Source of the DNA: an uncultured Bacteroidota bacterium
Lineage (GTDB): Bacteria > Bacteroidota > Bacteroidia > B-17B0 > Aurantibacillaceae
DNA: 64,000 nt
Direction: 5' to 3'
NCBI GenBank assembly: GCA_937873155.1
Contig: CALMVZ010000024.1
Coordinates: 1-64,000, forward strand
The notes below the pieces were generated by a model, which saw nothing but the letters and a program-made list of their open reading frames with translations, did no database searches and was not told the DNA's origin. A program made the position numbers and the translations under genes. Below are positions 43,276 through 52,296 of this stretch, in pieces (position 1 is the first letter of the stretch; each line of letters begins with the position of its first letter).

Positions 43276-45372
43276 ATGCGCCATCTTTTACCTCTTATAT
43301 TGATCTGCTTGTGTTTCCCTTTATTCTCACAGGATGAGGAAGAGGGCGAAAAGAAATTCTGTAAAGAGATCGATAAAAAACTTGAGAAACTTTACCTGAA
43401 AGGTACCGACCGGAAAACACCAAAACCGGAGCGTTTGAAATATTTAAAGCAATGTCTGGATGAAGATCCGGATTTCGCTGAAGCAAATCTTAGAATGGGT
43501 TTTGAATATATCGTCCATCTGAAACTTGAGGAAAAATCGTTCATGCCAACTGTCCCTTATTTCATGAAGGCAATTGCTCAGTGTCCAGATATCCATTCTG
43601 AACCTTATTATTATATCGGTTTCGCTTATTATGAGGAAATGAAGAATGATTCAGCTGTAAAGTATCTGAATAAATTCATCAAGTTCACAAGTAACGATGA
43701 AAAAAAATTCGGGAAAGATTATAACGCCGAACTATATAATGCAAAGGAAATGGTAAAGTCGGCAAAAAAGGAAGCTGAGTTAGACAAGCTGACTGTTCCA
43801 TTCGATCCGAAATTAGTTGATGGTGTTTCCACTGAGAGAGATGAATACTTAGCTTACATCTCTCCTGATGACAGGAATTGTCTTTATGTTAGGAAAATGC
43901 CTGTTAATAATAAGAACCTGGTTTATCAAACCGATAAAGAGCAGGAAGTGTTTATGCGTTCGCGGAAAGATAAAACAAATGTGTTTGATAAAGGTGAAGA
44001 AATGCCTTTTCCTTTCAATGCAACAAATGATAACCAGGGAGGTTGTACGATCACAATGGATAATAAATACCTTTTCTTCGCCATGATGCGCGATGAAGGT
44101 GGTGCACAAAAGAATTGTGATATATACGTGAGCAGAAATCATGATGATGAATGGAAACCTTTCAGCAAAGCGCCGTTCAATGATCCGGTCTATTGGGATT
44201 CGCAGCCGACAGTTTCTGCTGATGGAAATACACTTATTTTTGCCAGCGACCGTAAAGGGGGATTTGGCGGCGTTGATCTGTATCAATCGAACAGGGATCC
44301 TAAAACGGGAGCGTGGGGCCCGGCAATAAATCTCGGTCCTAAAGTAAATACACCGGGACATGAAAAAACACCTTTCATTCACATGGATAGTAAAACACTT
44401 TATTTTTGTAGTGGTCCTGATAAGGCAGGCAACGGCGGGCATATGGGATTCGGTGGTTTTGATATTTTTTATATCCGGAAGAATGATAAAGGTGAGTGGG
44501 GTGAAGCTAAGAATATCGGAAAACCAATTAATGGACCCGGTGATGATACGGGGTTCTTTGTAAGTACTGATGCACAAACAGGTTATTTTGTTTCTTTTGC
44601 GGGAGAAAAAGTGAGTACAAATAAATCGGCCGGACGTTATGATCTTTATTCATTTCCATTATATAAAGAAGCGCAGCCGGAAGAGATGGCTTTAACAGGA
44701 GGAAAGGCGGTTGATAGAGATGGAGAACCAATTAAAGGTGCGCAGGTGGAAGTGAAAACACTCGGAACCAATGAAAAGATAAAAGCGCGTGTAGATTCAG
44801 CAACAGGTGAATTCATGTTTGCTATCAATGCAAAAAAACATGATAAAGTTGTTGTAAGTGTAAAGAAAGAGGGTATGGTCTACAATTCTGCTGTTGTAGA
44901 TGTGAAGCAAGCTGTGGCCACATTTAATGGGCCGCCTAAAACAAATACATCTCCAACGAAAACAGTTGAGGCTGAAAGTTCAGAACCTATAAAGCCTATT
45001 GTTATTAAAATGGATTCCGTGAAAGTCGGAAGTTCATTTGTGATCAATGATATTTATTATAACAGTAACAGTGCCGATCTTCATGAAGAATCAAAAAAGG
45101 TATTAGAGAGTTTTGCGGAGTATTTAAAAGAGAACCCGAAAATGATCATCGAGATCCAGGGTCATACCGATAATGTCGGCAGCGCTTCAGCAAACCAGGC
45201 TTTATCTGCCAATCGTGCGTTTACAGTGAAAGCCACATTAGAAGGTTTTGGAATTCACGGTGACAGGATCAAAGCAAAAGGTTATGGTCCGAGCAGACCG
45301 GTTGCAGACAATTCATCTGAAGCAGGGCGTGCAAAAAATCGCAGAACAGAATTTTTGATTGAAGAGAATTAA
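43276..45372 (+). CDS. PorE-like OmpA family protein (TPR, PD40, CRD, OmpA)
   Basis: A 698-residue envelope protein. A signal peptide (residues 1-19, ending FPLFSQ) precedes TPR-like helices to about 165, a PD40/WD40-like propeller at about 190-450 (SADGNTLIFASDRKGGFGGV), a carboxypeptidase-regulatory-like domain near 475-540 (GKAVDRDGEPIKGAQVEV) and a peptidoglycan-binding OmpA domain (IQGHTDNVGSASANQALSAN; GRAKNRRTEF). This is the domain order of the T9SS component PorE, which fits the T9SS cargo genes in this window. Unlike PorE it shows no lipobox Cys. Many Bacteroidota encode several such proteins, so the PorE role is inference. Confidence 0.9.
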   Translation: MRHLLPLILICLCFPLFSQDEEEGEKKFCKEIDKKLEKLYLKGTDRKTPKPERLKYLKQCLDEDPDFAEANLRMGFEYIVHLKLEEKSFMPTVPYFMKAIAQCPDIHSEPYYYIGFAYYEEMKNDSAVKYLNKFIKFTSNDEKKFGKDYNAELYNAKEMVKSAKKEAELDKLTVPFDPKLVDGVSTERDEYLAYISPDDRNCLYVRKMPVNNKNLVYQTDKEQEVFMRSRKDKTNVFDKGEEMPFPFNATNDNQGGCTITMDNKYLFFAMMRDEGGAQKNCDIYVSRNHDDEWKPFSKAPFNDPVYWDSQPTVSADGNTLIFASDRKGGFGGVDLYQSNRDPKTGAWGPAINLGPKVNTPGHEKTPFIHMDSKTLYFCSGPDKAGNGGHMGFGGFDIFYIRKNDKGEWGEAKNIGKPINGPGDDTGFFVSTDAQTGYFVSFAGEKVSTNKSAGRYDLYSFPLYKEAQPEEMALTGGKAVDRDGEPIKGAQVEVKTLGTNEKIKARVDSATGEFMFAINAKKHDKVVVSVKKEGMVYNSAVVDVKQAVATFNGPPKTNTSPTKTVEAESSEPIKPIVIKMDSVKVGSSFVINDIYYNSNSADLHEESKKVLESFAEYLKENPKMIIEIQGHTDNVGSASANQALSANRAFTVKATLEGFGIHGDRIKAKGYGPSRPVADNSSEAGRAKNRRTEFLIEEN

Positions 45373-46484
45373 GCTAAAGCTTCGTTGATATCGGGTAGTC
45401 TTCCTAACTTTCTTAAAGCAACCATGTGGGCACGCATCGCGTCCATAAAAGTGATATTCTCTAAATAAGGGACACCGTATTCTTCAGCAGTGGCTTTTAC
45501 GATCTCAGCGATCTCAGGATAATGTACGTGACAAATAAGAGGAAATAAATGATGTTCCACCTGGAAATTCAAGCCGCCAACGTACCACGAGATCAATTTA
45601 CTTTTTCTTGAAAAATTAATTGTGGTATTCATTTGGTGAATGGCCCAGTTATTTTCTATCGTATTATTTTCGTCAGGTCTCGGATATGTTGTTCCGTCAA
45701 CAGTGTGTGCTAATTGGAAAATAGTAGTTAATACTAATCCTGCAATAAAATGCATGATCAGAAAGCCGCATATTAAAGGCAACACAGGCACGTGAAAAAT
45801 CAGAAGAGGTAAAATTAAAATATATAAAAAGTAAATTACTTTTTGTAAGGTCATTTTAACGAACGTCACTCTGTTTTGTGCAGGTGTATTTGGATTAACA
45901 CCACGTTTGGTATAATTCACAAACTGGATCAGATCTTTTAACAATACCCAGTACAAAGTAAGGATCCCGTAAAAGAAAAAGGCGTAAACCCACTGAAATT
46001 TGTGATACCATTTTACTTCTGTATGGGGCGAAAAACGTAATACCAATTTATCATCAATATCATCATCCATTTTAACGATGTTCGTGTAGGTATGATGAAG
46101 CACATTGTGTTGCAATTTCCAGTTAAAGACCGAGCCGCCTAATAAATTTAATGTATGACCTAAAAGTGAGTTTATTTTTTTGTTAGATGAATAAGCGCCA
46201 TGATTAGCATCGTGCATAACACTCATGCCAATACCTGCTAAAGCAAAACCCATAATGGTCCACAATAACATAGACACCCAGAATGTCGGTTGTATAAATA
46301 AGAACATTGCAAAAGGAACCAGGTAAGCGGCCAATAAAATAATGGTTTTGATGACCATTGTTGAATTAGCGTGTTTCGAGATATTTTTGTCTTTAAAGTG
46401 CTTATCTACTCTTTGACGTAAAGTTGAAAAGAATTCGTTGCCTTTGCTATTGGTTGCAAATCGTATAGGTTTGTGCGTTTTCAT
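45369..46484 (-). CDS. Membrane fatty acid desaturase (acyl-lipid/acyl-CoA type)
   Basis: A 371-residue integral membrane di-iron desaturase. The three His boxes are present: H91-D-A-N-H95, H126-N-V-L-H-H131 and Q-V-E-H-H near 316. The third box with Gln as first residue is typical of front-end (delta-5/delta-6-like) desaturases. Four to six membrane helices lie at 45-95 and 150-260. It probably modifies membrane lipids at low temperature. Its stop overlaps that of the convergent OmpA gene through a shared TTAA. Confidence 0.95.
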   Translation of the reverse strand: MKTHKPIRFATNSKGNEFFSTLRQRVDKHFKDKNISKHANSTMVIKTIILLAAYLVPFAMFLFIQPTFWVSMLLWTIMGFALAGIGMSVMHDANHGAYSSNKKINSLLGHTLNLLGGSVFNWKLQHNVLHHTYTNIVKMDDDIDDKLVLRFSPHTEVKWYHKFQWVYAFFFYGILTLYWVLLKDLIQFVNYTKRGVNPNTPAQNRVTFVKMTLQKVIYFLYILILPLLIFHVPVLPLICGFLIMHFIAGLVLTTIFQLAHTVDGTTYPRPDENNTIENNWAIHQMNTTINFSRKSKLISWYVGGLNFQVEHHLFPLICHVHYPEIAEIVKATAEEYGVPYLENITFMDAMRAHMVALRKLGRLPDINEALA

Positions 46485-46491
46485 TAAGAGA

Positions 46492-46499
46492 CAAAGATA
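46492..46499 (-). promoter_or_regulatory. -7 box TATCTTTG of the desaturase gene
   Basis: The minus strand reads TATCTTTG-TCTCTTA-ATG. It is an exact -7 match seven bases before the start codon, giving a leader of only a few bases. Confidence 0.55.
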
Positions 46500-46511
46500 G
46501 TGATATTATTT

Positions 46512-47168
46512 TTAACTTCCTTTTTTTCTAAAAATGAGAGCTTCGGTATACCGGCTGTTACCTTCCTTGTAATAAGTCTCATAGCCCGCATTTTCCCACA
46601 CATTCTTGAATTGGGGATTCACGTAAATTATGAATATTTCTGAACCATTGTGAATTTGCCTGGCGCTGATGTTCTTTTCCACTTCTTTCATGATGTTTTC
46701 CGAGAAGGGATTAAAGAAATAAAATACGCCGGTATTTTCAGGAATTACAAAATGAAGGGCGTTTTCACACACGAATTTGAAATGACTTTCCTTCCGTTTT
46801 AACAGGTATTTTCCAATATTCTCATTGGCAATATCAACTAATTCCCGGTCGAGCTCAACACCAATTAAACTATTAAAACCGGAATATTCAGCGCAAAATA
46901 AAGCACGTCCTTTACCACTGCCGATATCAACAAAATTTTTGTTTTTCAAGTATTCAGGCAATTTTTTGAAAAGATCTAAAAGCACTAAATAACTGGCGCC
47001 CTGGTAATGGAAATTCTGCTCGTCATCCGACTTTTTTATCTGCATCGTCTTAATGCCAAACAGCCGTTCGTAACGGCCTTCATACCTGAGCATTTTAAAG
47101 GTTTTAAACAAACCCCGATAATAAACAGAGCGAAAAAAGTAATATATGTATAGAAAAATGGTTCTCAA
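46512..47168 (-). CDS. Class I SAM-dependent methyltransferase
   Basis: A 218-residue enzyme. The SAM-binding motif FVDIGSGKGRALFCAEYSGF near residue 77 and the acidic strand end LIGVELDREL are clear; FYFFNPFSENIM provides the post-motif strand. The substrate is unknown. The start is TTG at 47168, chosen because the N-terminal FFRSVYYRGLFKTF region looks like genuine protein; the first in-frame ATG would remove about 25 residues. Confidence 0.88.
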   Translation of the reverse strand: MRTIFLYIYYFFRSVYYRGLFKTFKMLRYEGRYERLFGIKTMQIKKSDDEQNFHYQGASYLVLLDLFKKLPEYLKNKNFVDIGSGKGRALFCAEYSGFNSLIGVELDRELVDIANENIGKYLLKRKESHFKFVCENALHFVIPENTGVFYFFNPFSENIMKEVEKNISARQIHNGSEIFIIYVNPQFKNVWENAGYETYYKEGNSRYTEALIFRKKGS

Positions 47169-47222
47169 CTTTTATATATTTGGAATTGGTTGTAAATTTA
47201 ATCATTCAAATTTTGTCCTCCT

Positions 47223-49424
47223 ATGGAAATTGACCTGGAAGCTGAACGTAAAGAGATCCTGAATCGCTACAAATCCCTCATCCAGGCCTGTAAGCGAACC
47301 CTTGAAAAAGGCGATAAGGAGATGATTCGGAAAGCTTTTGAGGTTGCTGTTGAGTCACACAAGGAAATGCGCCGTAAGTCTGGCGAACCTTACATTTATC
47401 ACCCGATTGCAGTAGCTCACATTTGTGCAGAAGAAATTGGTTTAGGAGCAACAGCTATAGTTTGCGCTTTACTACATGATACAGTTGAGGATACTGATCT
47501 TACTTTAGACGATATTAAAGGATTATTTGGTCCGAAAGTAGCGGCGATCATTGACGGGTTGACAAAAATTTCAGGAGTGATCGATCAGTCTTCCTCTATC
47601 CAGGCTGAGAATTTCAGGAAAGTATTATTAACGATGGCAGAAGATATCAGGGTGATCCTGATAAAACTGGCCGATCGTTTGCATAACATGCGCACGCTCG
47701 AACACATGAAGCGTGATAAGCAGATGAAGATAGCCAGCGAAACATTATACCTGTACGCACCGCTGGCACACCGTTTAGGATTGAACACGATAAAATCAGA
47801 ACTGGAAGATCTGTCATTAAAATATACTGATGAAGCCGGATTTGAAGAGATCGTAAGTAAACTCGAAGAAACAGAACCGGAACGTAAGAAATTCATTCAG
47901 AAATTCATTGATCCGCTGAAGGAAATATTGCAGGAACAAGGATTCAAATTCAAAATATTCGGCAGGCCGAAATCTGTTTTTTCTATTTACAATAAAATAA
48001 AGAACAAAGGGGTAAGATTTGAAGAGATCTATGATCTGTTCGCGATCCGTATTGTTATTGACACGCCTGTTGAACAGGAAAAATCGGATTGCTGGAAAGT
48101 GTATTCTATCATCACGGATTTTTATCACCCAAGCCCCGATCGTTTACGTGATTGGATCTCTACGCCAAAAAGTAATGGCTACGAGAGTTTACATACTACA
48201 GTGATGGGCCCTGAAGGGAAATGGGTGGAAGTGCAGATCCGTACTGTGAGGATGGATGAATTAGCAGAGAAAGGGTATGCAGCGCATTGGAAATACAAAG
48301 AATCAGCGGCAGAGAAAGAAAATAATTTAGAAGGCTGGTTAAAGAAGATCCGTGAGATGCTGGAGAACCCGGACGCAAATGCATTGGAATTCCTTGACGA
48401 TTTCAAATTGAATTTATTTTCAGACGAGATCTTTGTGTTCACACCAAAGGGGGATATGAAAACATTGCCAAGCGGTGCAACAGCTTTAGATTTTGCATTT
48501 GATATTCATACCAAGATAGGCGAACATTGTATTGGCGCTAAAGTGAATCATAAATTGGTACCATTAAGTTATGAGATCAAGAGTGGGGATCAGATCGAAA
48601 TTCTTACTTCAGGTAAACAAACCCCGAAAGAAGATTGGATCAGTTATGTAATTACCGCGCGTGCTAAATCGAAAATAAAGAACGCTTTAAAAGAGCAGCG
48701 TAAAAAAGTGGCGGACAGCGGCAGAGAATTGCTGGAAAAGAAATTCTACAAGTGTAAACTGGATTTTACATTGCAGAACGTTAATGATTTTTATAAATAT
48801 TTGCGTTTACCTAATTCCCAGGAGTTATTCTACCGTGCTGCTTTAGGGAATGTTGATACGAAAGAGATAAAAGAATTCCAAAAACATAAAGAACATCCTG
48901 AAAAAGCAACGCCGCGTAAAACAGAAAGCAAAAAGATCGAACAGTTAGTAAGCAGCGCACGTGGTTCGAGTGATATGTTGGTAATAGGTGATGATCTTCA
49001 AAAACTGGATTATAAATTATCAAGCTGCTGCAACCCGATCCCCGGCGACGATGTTTTTGGTTTTATTTCAGTTGGAGAAGGTATCAAGATCCATCGCGTA
49101 AATTGTCCGAATGCCGTTAAATTATTATCCAATTATGCTTACCGTGTTGTAAAAGCAAAATGGATGAACGAACATCTTATCTCGTTCTTAGCAGGTATCA
49201 AGATCATCGGTACGGATGAATTGGGTATTGTGAACAACATCACAAAAGTGATCTCGAATGAGAACAACATCAATATGCGCTCTATAACCTTTGATACAGA
49301 TGATGGTATCTTTGAAGGAACAATAATGGTATATGTACACGATACCAAACATCTAAACCATTTAATGGATAAACTCAAAAAAGTGAAGGGCGTAAATAAT
49401 GTCATCCGCGTTGATGAGAAGTGA
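47223..49424 (+). CDS. rsh: Bifunctional (p)ppGpp synthetase/hydrolase, RelA/SpoT family
   Basis: A 733-residue stringent-response enzyme. It has an N-terminal HD hydrolase domain with intact HDTVEDT near residue 85, a synthetase domain (about 250-370; YDLFAIRIVID, DWISTPKSNGYESLHTTVMG), a TGS domain (VFTPKGDMKTLPSGATALDF), a zinc-finger-like segment with Cys in YKLSSCCNPIPGDDVFG and a C-terminal ACT domain. Both activities appear intact, as expected when only one long RSH is present. It is followed by a cluster of REP-type repeats. Confidence 0.97.
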   Translation: MEIDLEAERKEILNRYKSLIQACKRTLEKGDKEMIRKAFEVAVESHKEMRRKSGEPYIYHPIAVAHICAEEIGLGATAIVCALLHDTVEDTDLTLDDIKGLFGPKVAAIIDGLTKISGVIDQSSSIQAENFRKVLLTMAEDIRVILIKLADRLHNMRTLEHMKRDKQMKIASETLYLYAPLAHRLGLNTIKSELEDLSLKYTDEAGFEEIVSKLEETEPERKKFIQKFIDPLKEILQEQGFKFKIFGRPKSVFSIYNKIKNKGVRFEEIYDLFAIRIVIDTPVEQEKSDCWKVYSIITDFYHPSPDRLRDWISTPKSNGYESLHTTVMGPEGKWVEVQIRTVRMDELAEKGYAAHWKYKESAAEKENNLEGWLKKIREMLENPDANALEFLDDFKLNLFSDEIFVFTPKGDMKTLPSGATALDFAFDIHTKIGEHCIGAKVNHKLVPLSYEIKSGDQIEILTSGKQTPKEDWISYVITARAKSKIKNALKEQRKKVADSGRELLEKKFYKCKLDFTLQNVNDFYKYLRLPNSQELFYRAALGNVDTKEIKEFQKHKEHPEKATPRKTESKKIEQLVSSARGSSDMLVIGDDLQKLDYKLSSCCNPIPGDDVFGFISVGEGIKIHRVNCPNAVKLLSNYAYRVVKAKWMNEHLISFLAGIKIIGTDELGIVNNITKVISNENNINMRSITFDTDDGIFEGTIMVYVHDTKHLNHLMDKLKKVKGVNNVIRVDEK

Positions 49425-49427
49425 TCC

Positions 49428-49670
49428 CGGTCTTTCAGGGCTAAAGCCCATTTGTTCTATTATCTATTAACCCCAGACTGAAGTCTGGGGTTAATATTTT
49501 TCAAGGACATATCTATCCCTAAATGCATTCCTTCATTAATCCCCGATTGAAGTCTTGAGCTAAGTATTTTGAGGATACGCCATGTCTATAATAATATTTT
49601 TTAACCTCGGACTTTAGTCCGAGGTTTGCGGATATAGCTAATAAAGGGCTTTAGCCCTGATAGTTCTTTT
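49428..49670. repeat. Cluster of four REP-type palindromes
   Basis: GGGCTAAAGCCC (49439-49450), CCCCAGACTGAAGTCTGGGG (49471-49490), a degenerate CCCCGATTGAAGTCTTGAGC (from about 49541) and CCTCGGACTTTAGTCCGAGG (49604-49623), then GGGCTTTAGCCC (49646-49657). All share the design core-CT(T/A)AAG or GAAGTC-core and may fold into a large clover-like structure. They fill the gap after the RelA/SpoT gene. Confidence 0.8.
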
Positions 49671-49676
49671 TTTTAG

Positions 49677-49684
49677 TATTTTTG
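49677..49684 (+). promoter_or_regulatory. -7 box TATTTTTG of the glycosyltransferase gene
   Basis: An exact TAnnTTTG match located between the REP cluster and the gene. The in-frame TTG at 49682 is inside the box; the ATG at 49694 is nine bases after it. Confidence 0.5.
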
Positions 49685-49693
49685 CCCCTGAAA

Positions 49694-50881
49694 ATGCAGG
49701 AAAAAGAAATAACCAAAGCTAAATTCAAAGCACTTAAGACCTGCGTTCTTATCCCGACTTATAATAATGCGAAAACATTAGAAGAGGTTATTACAAAAAC
49801 ATTGGAGTATTGTGATGAGGTAATGGTGGTGAATGACGGTGCAACTGATGATACCCCAAACATTATTTCAAAATTCAAAAACCTTATTGTTGTTACGCAT
49901 CCTAAAAATAAAGGAAAGGGAATGGCTTTGCGGAACGGTTTTAAAAAAGCTGTTGAGTTAGGTTTTGAATATGTAATTACAATTGACAGTGACGGCCAAC
50001 ATTATCCTGAAGATTTTATAACGTTCTTAAATAAGATAGAAGAGCAACCCGGAAGTTTAATTATAGGCGCGCGTAATATGAGTGTCGATAATGTCCCGAA
50101 CAAAAGTACATTTGGCAACAAATTCAGTAATTTCTGGTTTTGGGTGGAGACAGGAATTAAAATGGAAGACACGCAAAGCGGTTACCGTTTGTATCCTGTT
50201 CAACGCTTAAAAAAGATCCGGCTCTTCACAACAAAGTTCGAATTAGAAATTGAAGTGATAGTAAAAGCGGCGTGGAGAGGCATTCCTGTTGTTTCCGTTC
50301 CGGTCAAAGTGTATTATGCCCCCCAAGGAGAAAGAGTAACGCATTTCCGTCCGGGAAAAGATTTTACTCGTATCAGTTTACTGAATACATATTTGGTGAT
50401 CCTAACAGCGATCTGGTGGAAACCCGTCATGTTGCTCCGCAAATTTACCTGGACCAATATTAAAAAGATCTGGAAGGAAGAAATTATTGCGAAGCATGAA
50501 AGTCCGGCATCAAAAGCCAATTCAGTTGCGTTAGGTTTATTTTTTGGGATCGTTCCTATCTGGGGATTTCAATTCGCCACAGCATTAATTATAGCGCATT
50601 TGTTGAAATTAAATAAAGTAGTTGTTGGTTTAACGGCACAGATCAGTGTTCCTCCAATGATTCCTTTCATATTATACGGAAGTATAAAAACAGGGGAGTG
50701 GATTTTAAATGAGGAAGTACACATTAAATTCAGCAGGATGTTAAGCGTAGAAACATTGAACAATATTTATGTTTATGCTGTAGGTGCTTGTGTTCTTTCT
50801 GTCATTGCTGCTGTTGCGGGCTGGATCGCAACTTTCCTTTCTTTAAAATTATTCAGGTATAAAGCTACACCTGTTCAATGA
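49694..50881 (+). CDS. Glycosyltransferase family 2 fused to DUF2062
   Basis: A 395-residue protein with two parts. Residues 12-230 form a GT2 domain (VLIPTYNNAKTLEEVI; VVNDGATDDTPNII; DSDGQHYPEDF; DTQSGYRLYP), like dolichol-phosphate-mannose-type enzymes. Residues about 265-390 form a DUF2062 membrane domain (ANSVALGLFFGIVPIWGFQF; LTAQISVPPMIPFILYGSIK). The two are often separate proteins; their fusion suggests the membrane domain positions the enzyme for lipid glycosylation. It overlaps the next gene by 4 bases. Confidence 0.93.
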   Translation: MQEKEITKAKFKALKTCVLIPTYNNAKTLEEVITKTLEYCDEVMVVNDGATDDTPNIISKFKNLIVVTHPKNKGKGMALRNGFKKAVELGFEYVITIDSDGQHYPEDFITFLNKIEEQPGSLIIGARNMSVDNVPNKSTFGNKFSNFWFWVETGIKMEDTQSGYRLYPVQRLKKIRLFTTKFELEIEVIVKAAWRGIPVVSVPVKVYYAPQGERVTHFRPGKDFTRISLLNTYLVILTAIWWKPVMLLRKFTWTNIKKIWKEEIIAKHESPASKANSVALGLFFGIVPIWGFQFATALIIAHLLKLNKVVVGLTAQISVPPMIPFILYGSIKTGEWILNEEVHIKFSRMLSVETLNNIYVYAVGACVLSVIAAVAGWIATFLSLKLFRYKATPVQ

Positions 50882-51474
50882 TGGAATTACGTTATTTCGT
50901 TATATACAAACCTTACAAAATGGTCTCCCAGTTTGTGAGTTCCCACAAATTACGTTTACTCTGTGACCTGGATTATAAATTCCCGGAAGGAACGAATGCG
51001 GTTGGCCGATTAGATAATGATAGTGAAGGCCTCCTGATCTTAACTAACGATAAAAGTTTAGTTGGGAAATTAATGCACCCTGACAGAAAACGAAGCAAGC
51101 GTTATGTTGTACAGGTGGAAAAAGTAGTTTCTGAAGAAAAATTAAATATCCTGAGAACAGGCATGGATATTTTGGTAAAAGGAAAAGGTGTTTACCGCAC
51201 ACAGGAATGCGAAGTGAACATTATTGAAAAGCCAACCTATTTACCTGAACGCGGACATGCTTTCAGGGAAGATCTACCTCAATCGTGGTTAGAGTTCATT
51301 TTAAAAGAAGGAAAGAATCGTCAGATCCGTAAAATGTGTTCAGGTGTAAGGCATGATTGCAAGCGCCTCATCAGAACTCATATCGAAAATGTGAATATCA
51401 TAGGTATGCAAGCCGGCGAAGTGAGAGAAGTAGAACGTAAGGAGTTATTTTCCCAATTAGGTTTGGATCTTTAG
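50878..51474 (+). CDS. RNA pseudouridine synthase, RsuA/RluE type
   Basis: A 198-residue enzyme with the catalytic motif GRLDNDSEGLLILTND near residue 41 (Asp nucleophile) and the later KRYVVQVE and EGKNRQIRKM motifs. It lacks an S4 domain and is short, which fits the RluE subfamily (23S rRNA) rather than RluB/RsuA. Two ATG codons lie side by side at 50878 and 50881. It is translationally coupled to the glycosyltransferase gene by a 4-base overlap. Confidence 0.93.
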   Translation: MMELRYFVIYKPYKMVSQFVSSHKLRLLCDLDYKFPEGTNAVGRLDNDSEGLLILTNDKSLVGKLMHPDRKRSKRYVVQVEKVVSEEKLNILRTGMDILVKGKGVYRTQECEVNIIEKPTYLPERGHAFREDLPQSWLEFILKEGKNRQIRKMCSGVRHDCKRLIRTHIENVNIIGMQAGEVREVERKELFSQLGLDL

Positions 51475-51481
51475 AAATTGA

Positions 51482-51895
51482 TTATTCAAATGGCATAAGA
51501 TCCGGTTCTAAATACGTGTTCTTTGCTTTCTCATCAGTGAAAATATTAATTCCGTAATGAAAGGCCAGCAGGTCTTTAAAATTTGTTCTCAAGTGGGGGA
51601 ATTCATTCATAAAATCTGTAAAGGAATCTGAAACCGACTTCTGAACGAAATGCTCAATTACTTTTACTGAGGCGATGGTTACTGTTGTATTGAATTTCGT
51701 TCCGTTGCCAAAAGTTTGATCAAATCGCGCGATCTGTTCACATAAATTTTTTGCAGCTTTTTCACTTCCGTATTTTATAACATGGATCCAGGCTAACCTT
51801 AAATGAGCTTCATGTACAAATAATCCGGGATCTAAAGTACATTCAGAGAAGTGCGTCTCAAGATCCTTATCATTTAGTTGTAAGTGAGAATTCAT
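51482..51895 (-). CDS. Conserved hypothetical protein with HEAHLRLAW motif
   Basis: A 137-residue helical soluble protein. The segment FVHEAHLRLAWIHVIKYGSE followed by later His-containing helices (HFVQKSV; LLAFHYGINIF) suggests a small helical bundle that may bind a metal. I recall related uncharacterised proteins with H-x-x-H-L-R-x-A-W in other phyla, but know of no function. It is convergent with the pseudouridine synthase gene, only 7 bases away. Confidence 0.75.
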   Translation of the reverse strand: MNSHLQLNDKDLETHFSECTLDPGLFVHEAHLRLAWIHVIKYGSEKAAKNLCEQIARFDQTFGNGTKFNTTVTIASVKVIEHFVQKSVSDSFTDFMNEFPHLRTNFKDLLAFHYGINIFTDEKAKNTYLEPDLMPFE

Positions 51896-52032
51896 AGCGT
51901 TTTAACAGGATCTATGCTGTAAATGTAGTAAAAAGGCCTTCTTTTTTGTCAAATTCCTTACATGGGTAACCTAATACCTGATCTGTTATTTAAAATAAGT
52001 GAATGCCAGGCGATATTTGCCCAAAAAAACAA

Positions 52033-52296
52033 ATGACGATTTTTGATTTTGCTAAACTAAAACGTTCCCAACAGGAATTAACAATTCAGGAAGTTGCAGT
52101 GCTTTTTGAAAGTTACATTGAGAAGGATATCCGGGTAACTGTTTATTATATGCCAAGCTTTTTTATTGAAGTAAACACTTGCATGGAAAAGAATGAAATA
52201 ATAGACATCATTCCATACAGGAGAGGCGCAAAAATTGAGAAGGAAAAGGATATTGTGTATAAAGAATTTCGCAATATGTTCCTGCTTGTAGCTTAA
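52033..52296 (+). CDS. Small conserved Bacteroidota protein
   Basis: An 87-residue protein beginning MTIFDFAKLKRSQQELTIQE; related small proteins starting M-T-[IL]-x-[DE]-F-x-x-L seem common in Bacteroidota. It predicts as a short alpha/beta fold with strands VTVYYMPSFFIEVNT and EIIDIIPYRRG. An earlier in-frame ATG (52003) would add 10 residues (MPGDICPKKQ); the later start is favoured by a near-match -7 box (GATATTTG) between the two. Function is unknown. It shares its stop TTAA with the convergent HPP gene. Confidence 0.65.
   Translation: MTIFDFAKLKRSQQELTIQEVAVLFESYIEKDIRVTVYYMPSFFIEVNTCMEKNEIIDIIPYRRGAKIEKEKDIVYKEFRNMFLLVA

Noticed and set aside
43849-44577. 242-residue open frame on the minus strand
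   Set aside because: It lies wholly inside the OmpA-family gene. The Ile/Arg/Phe-rich composition is typical of antisense reading of a coding region and shows no domain.
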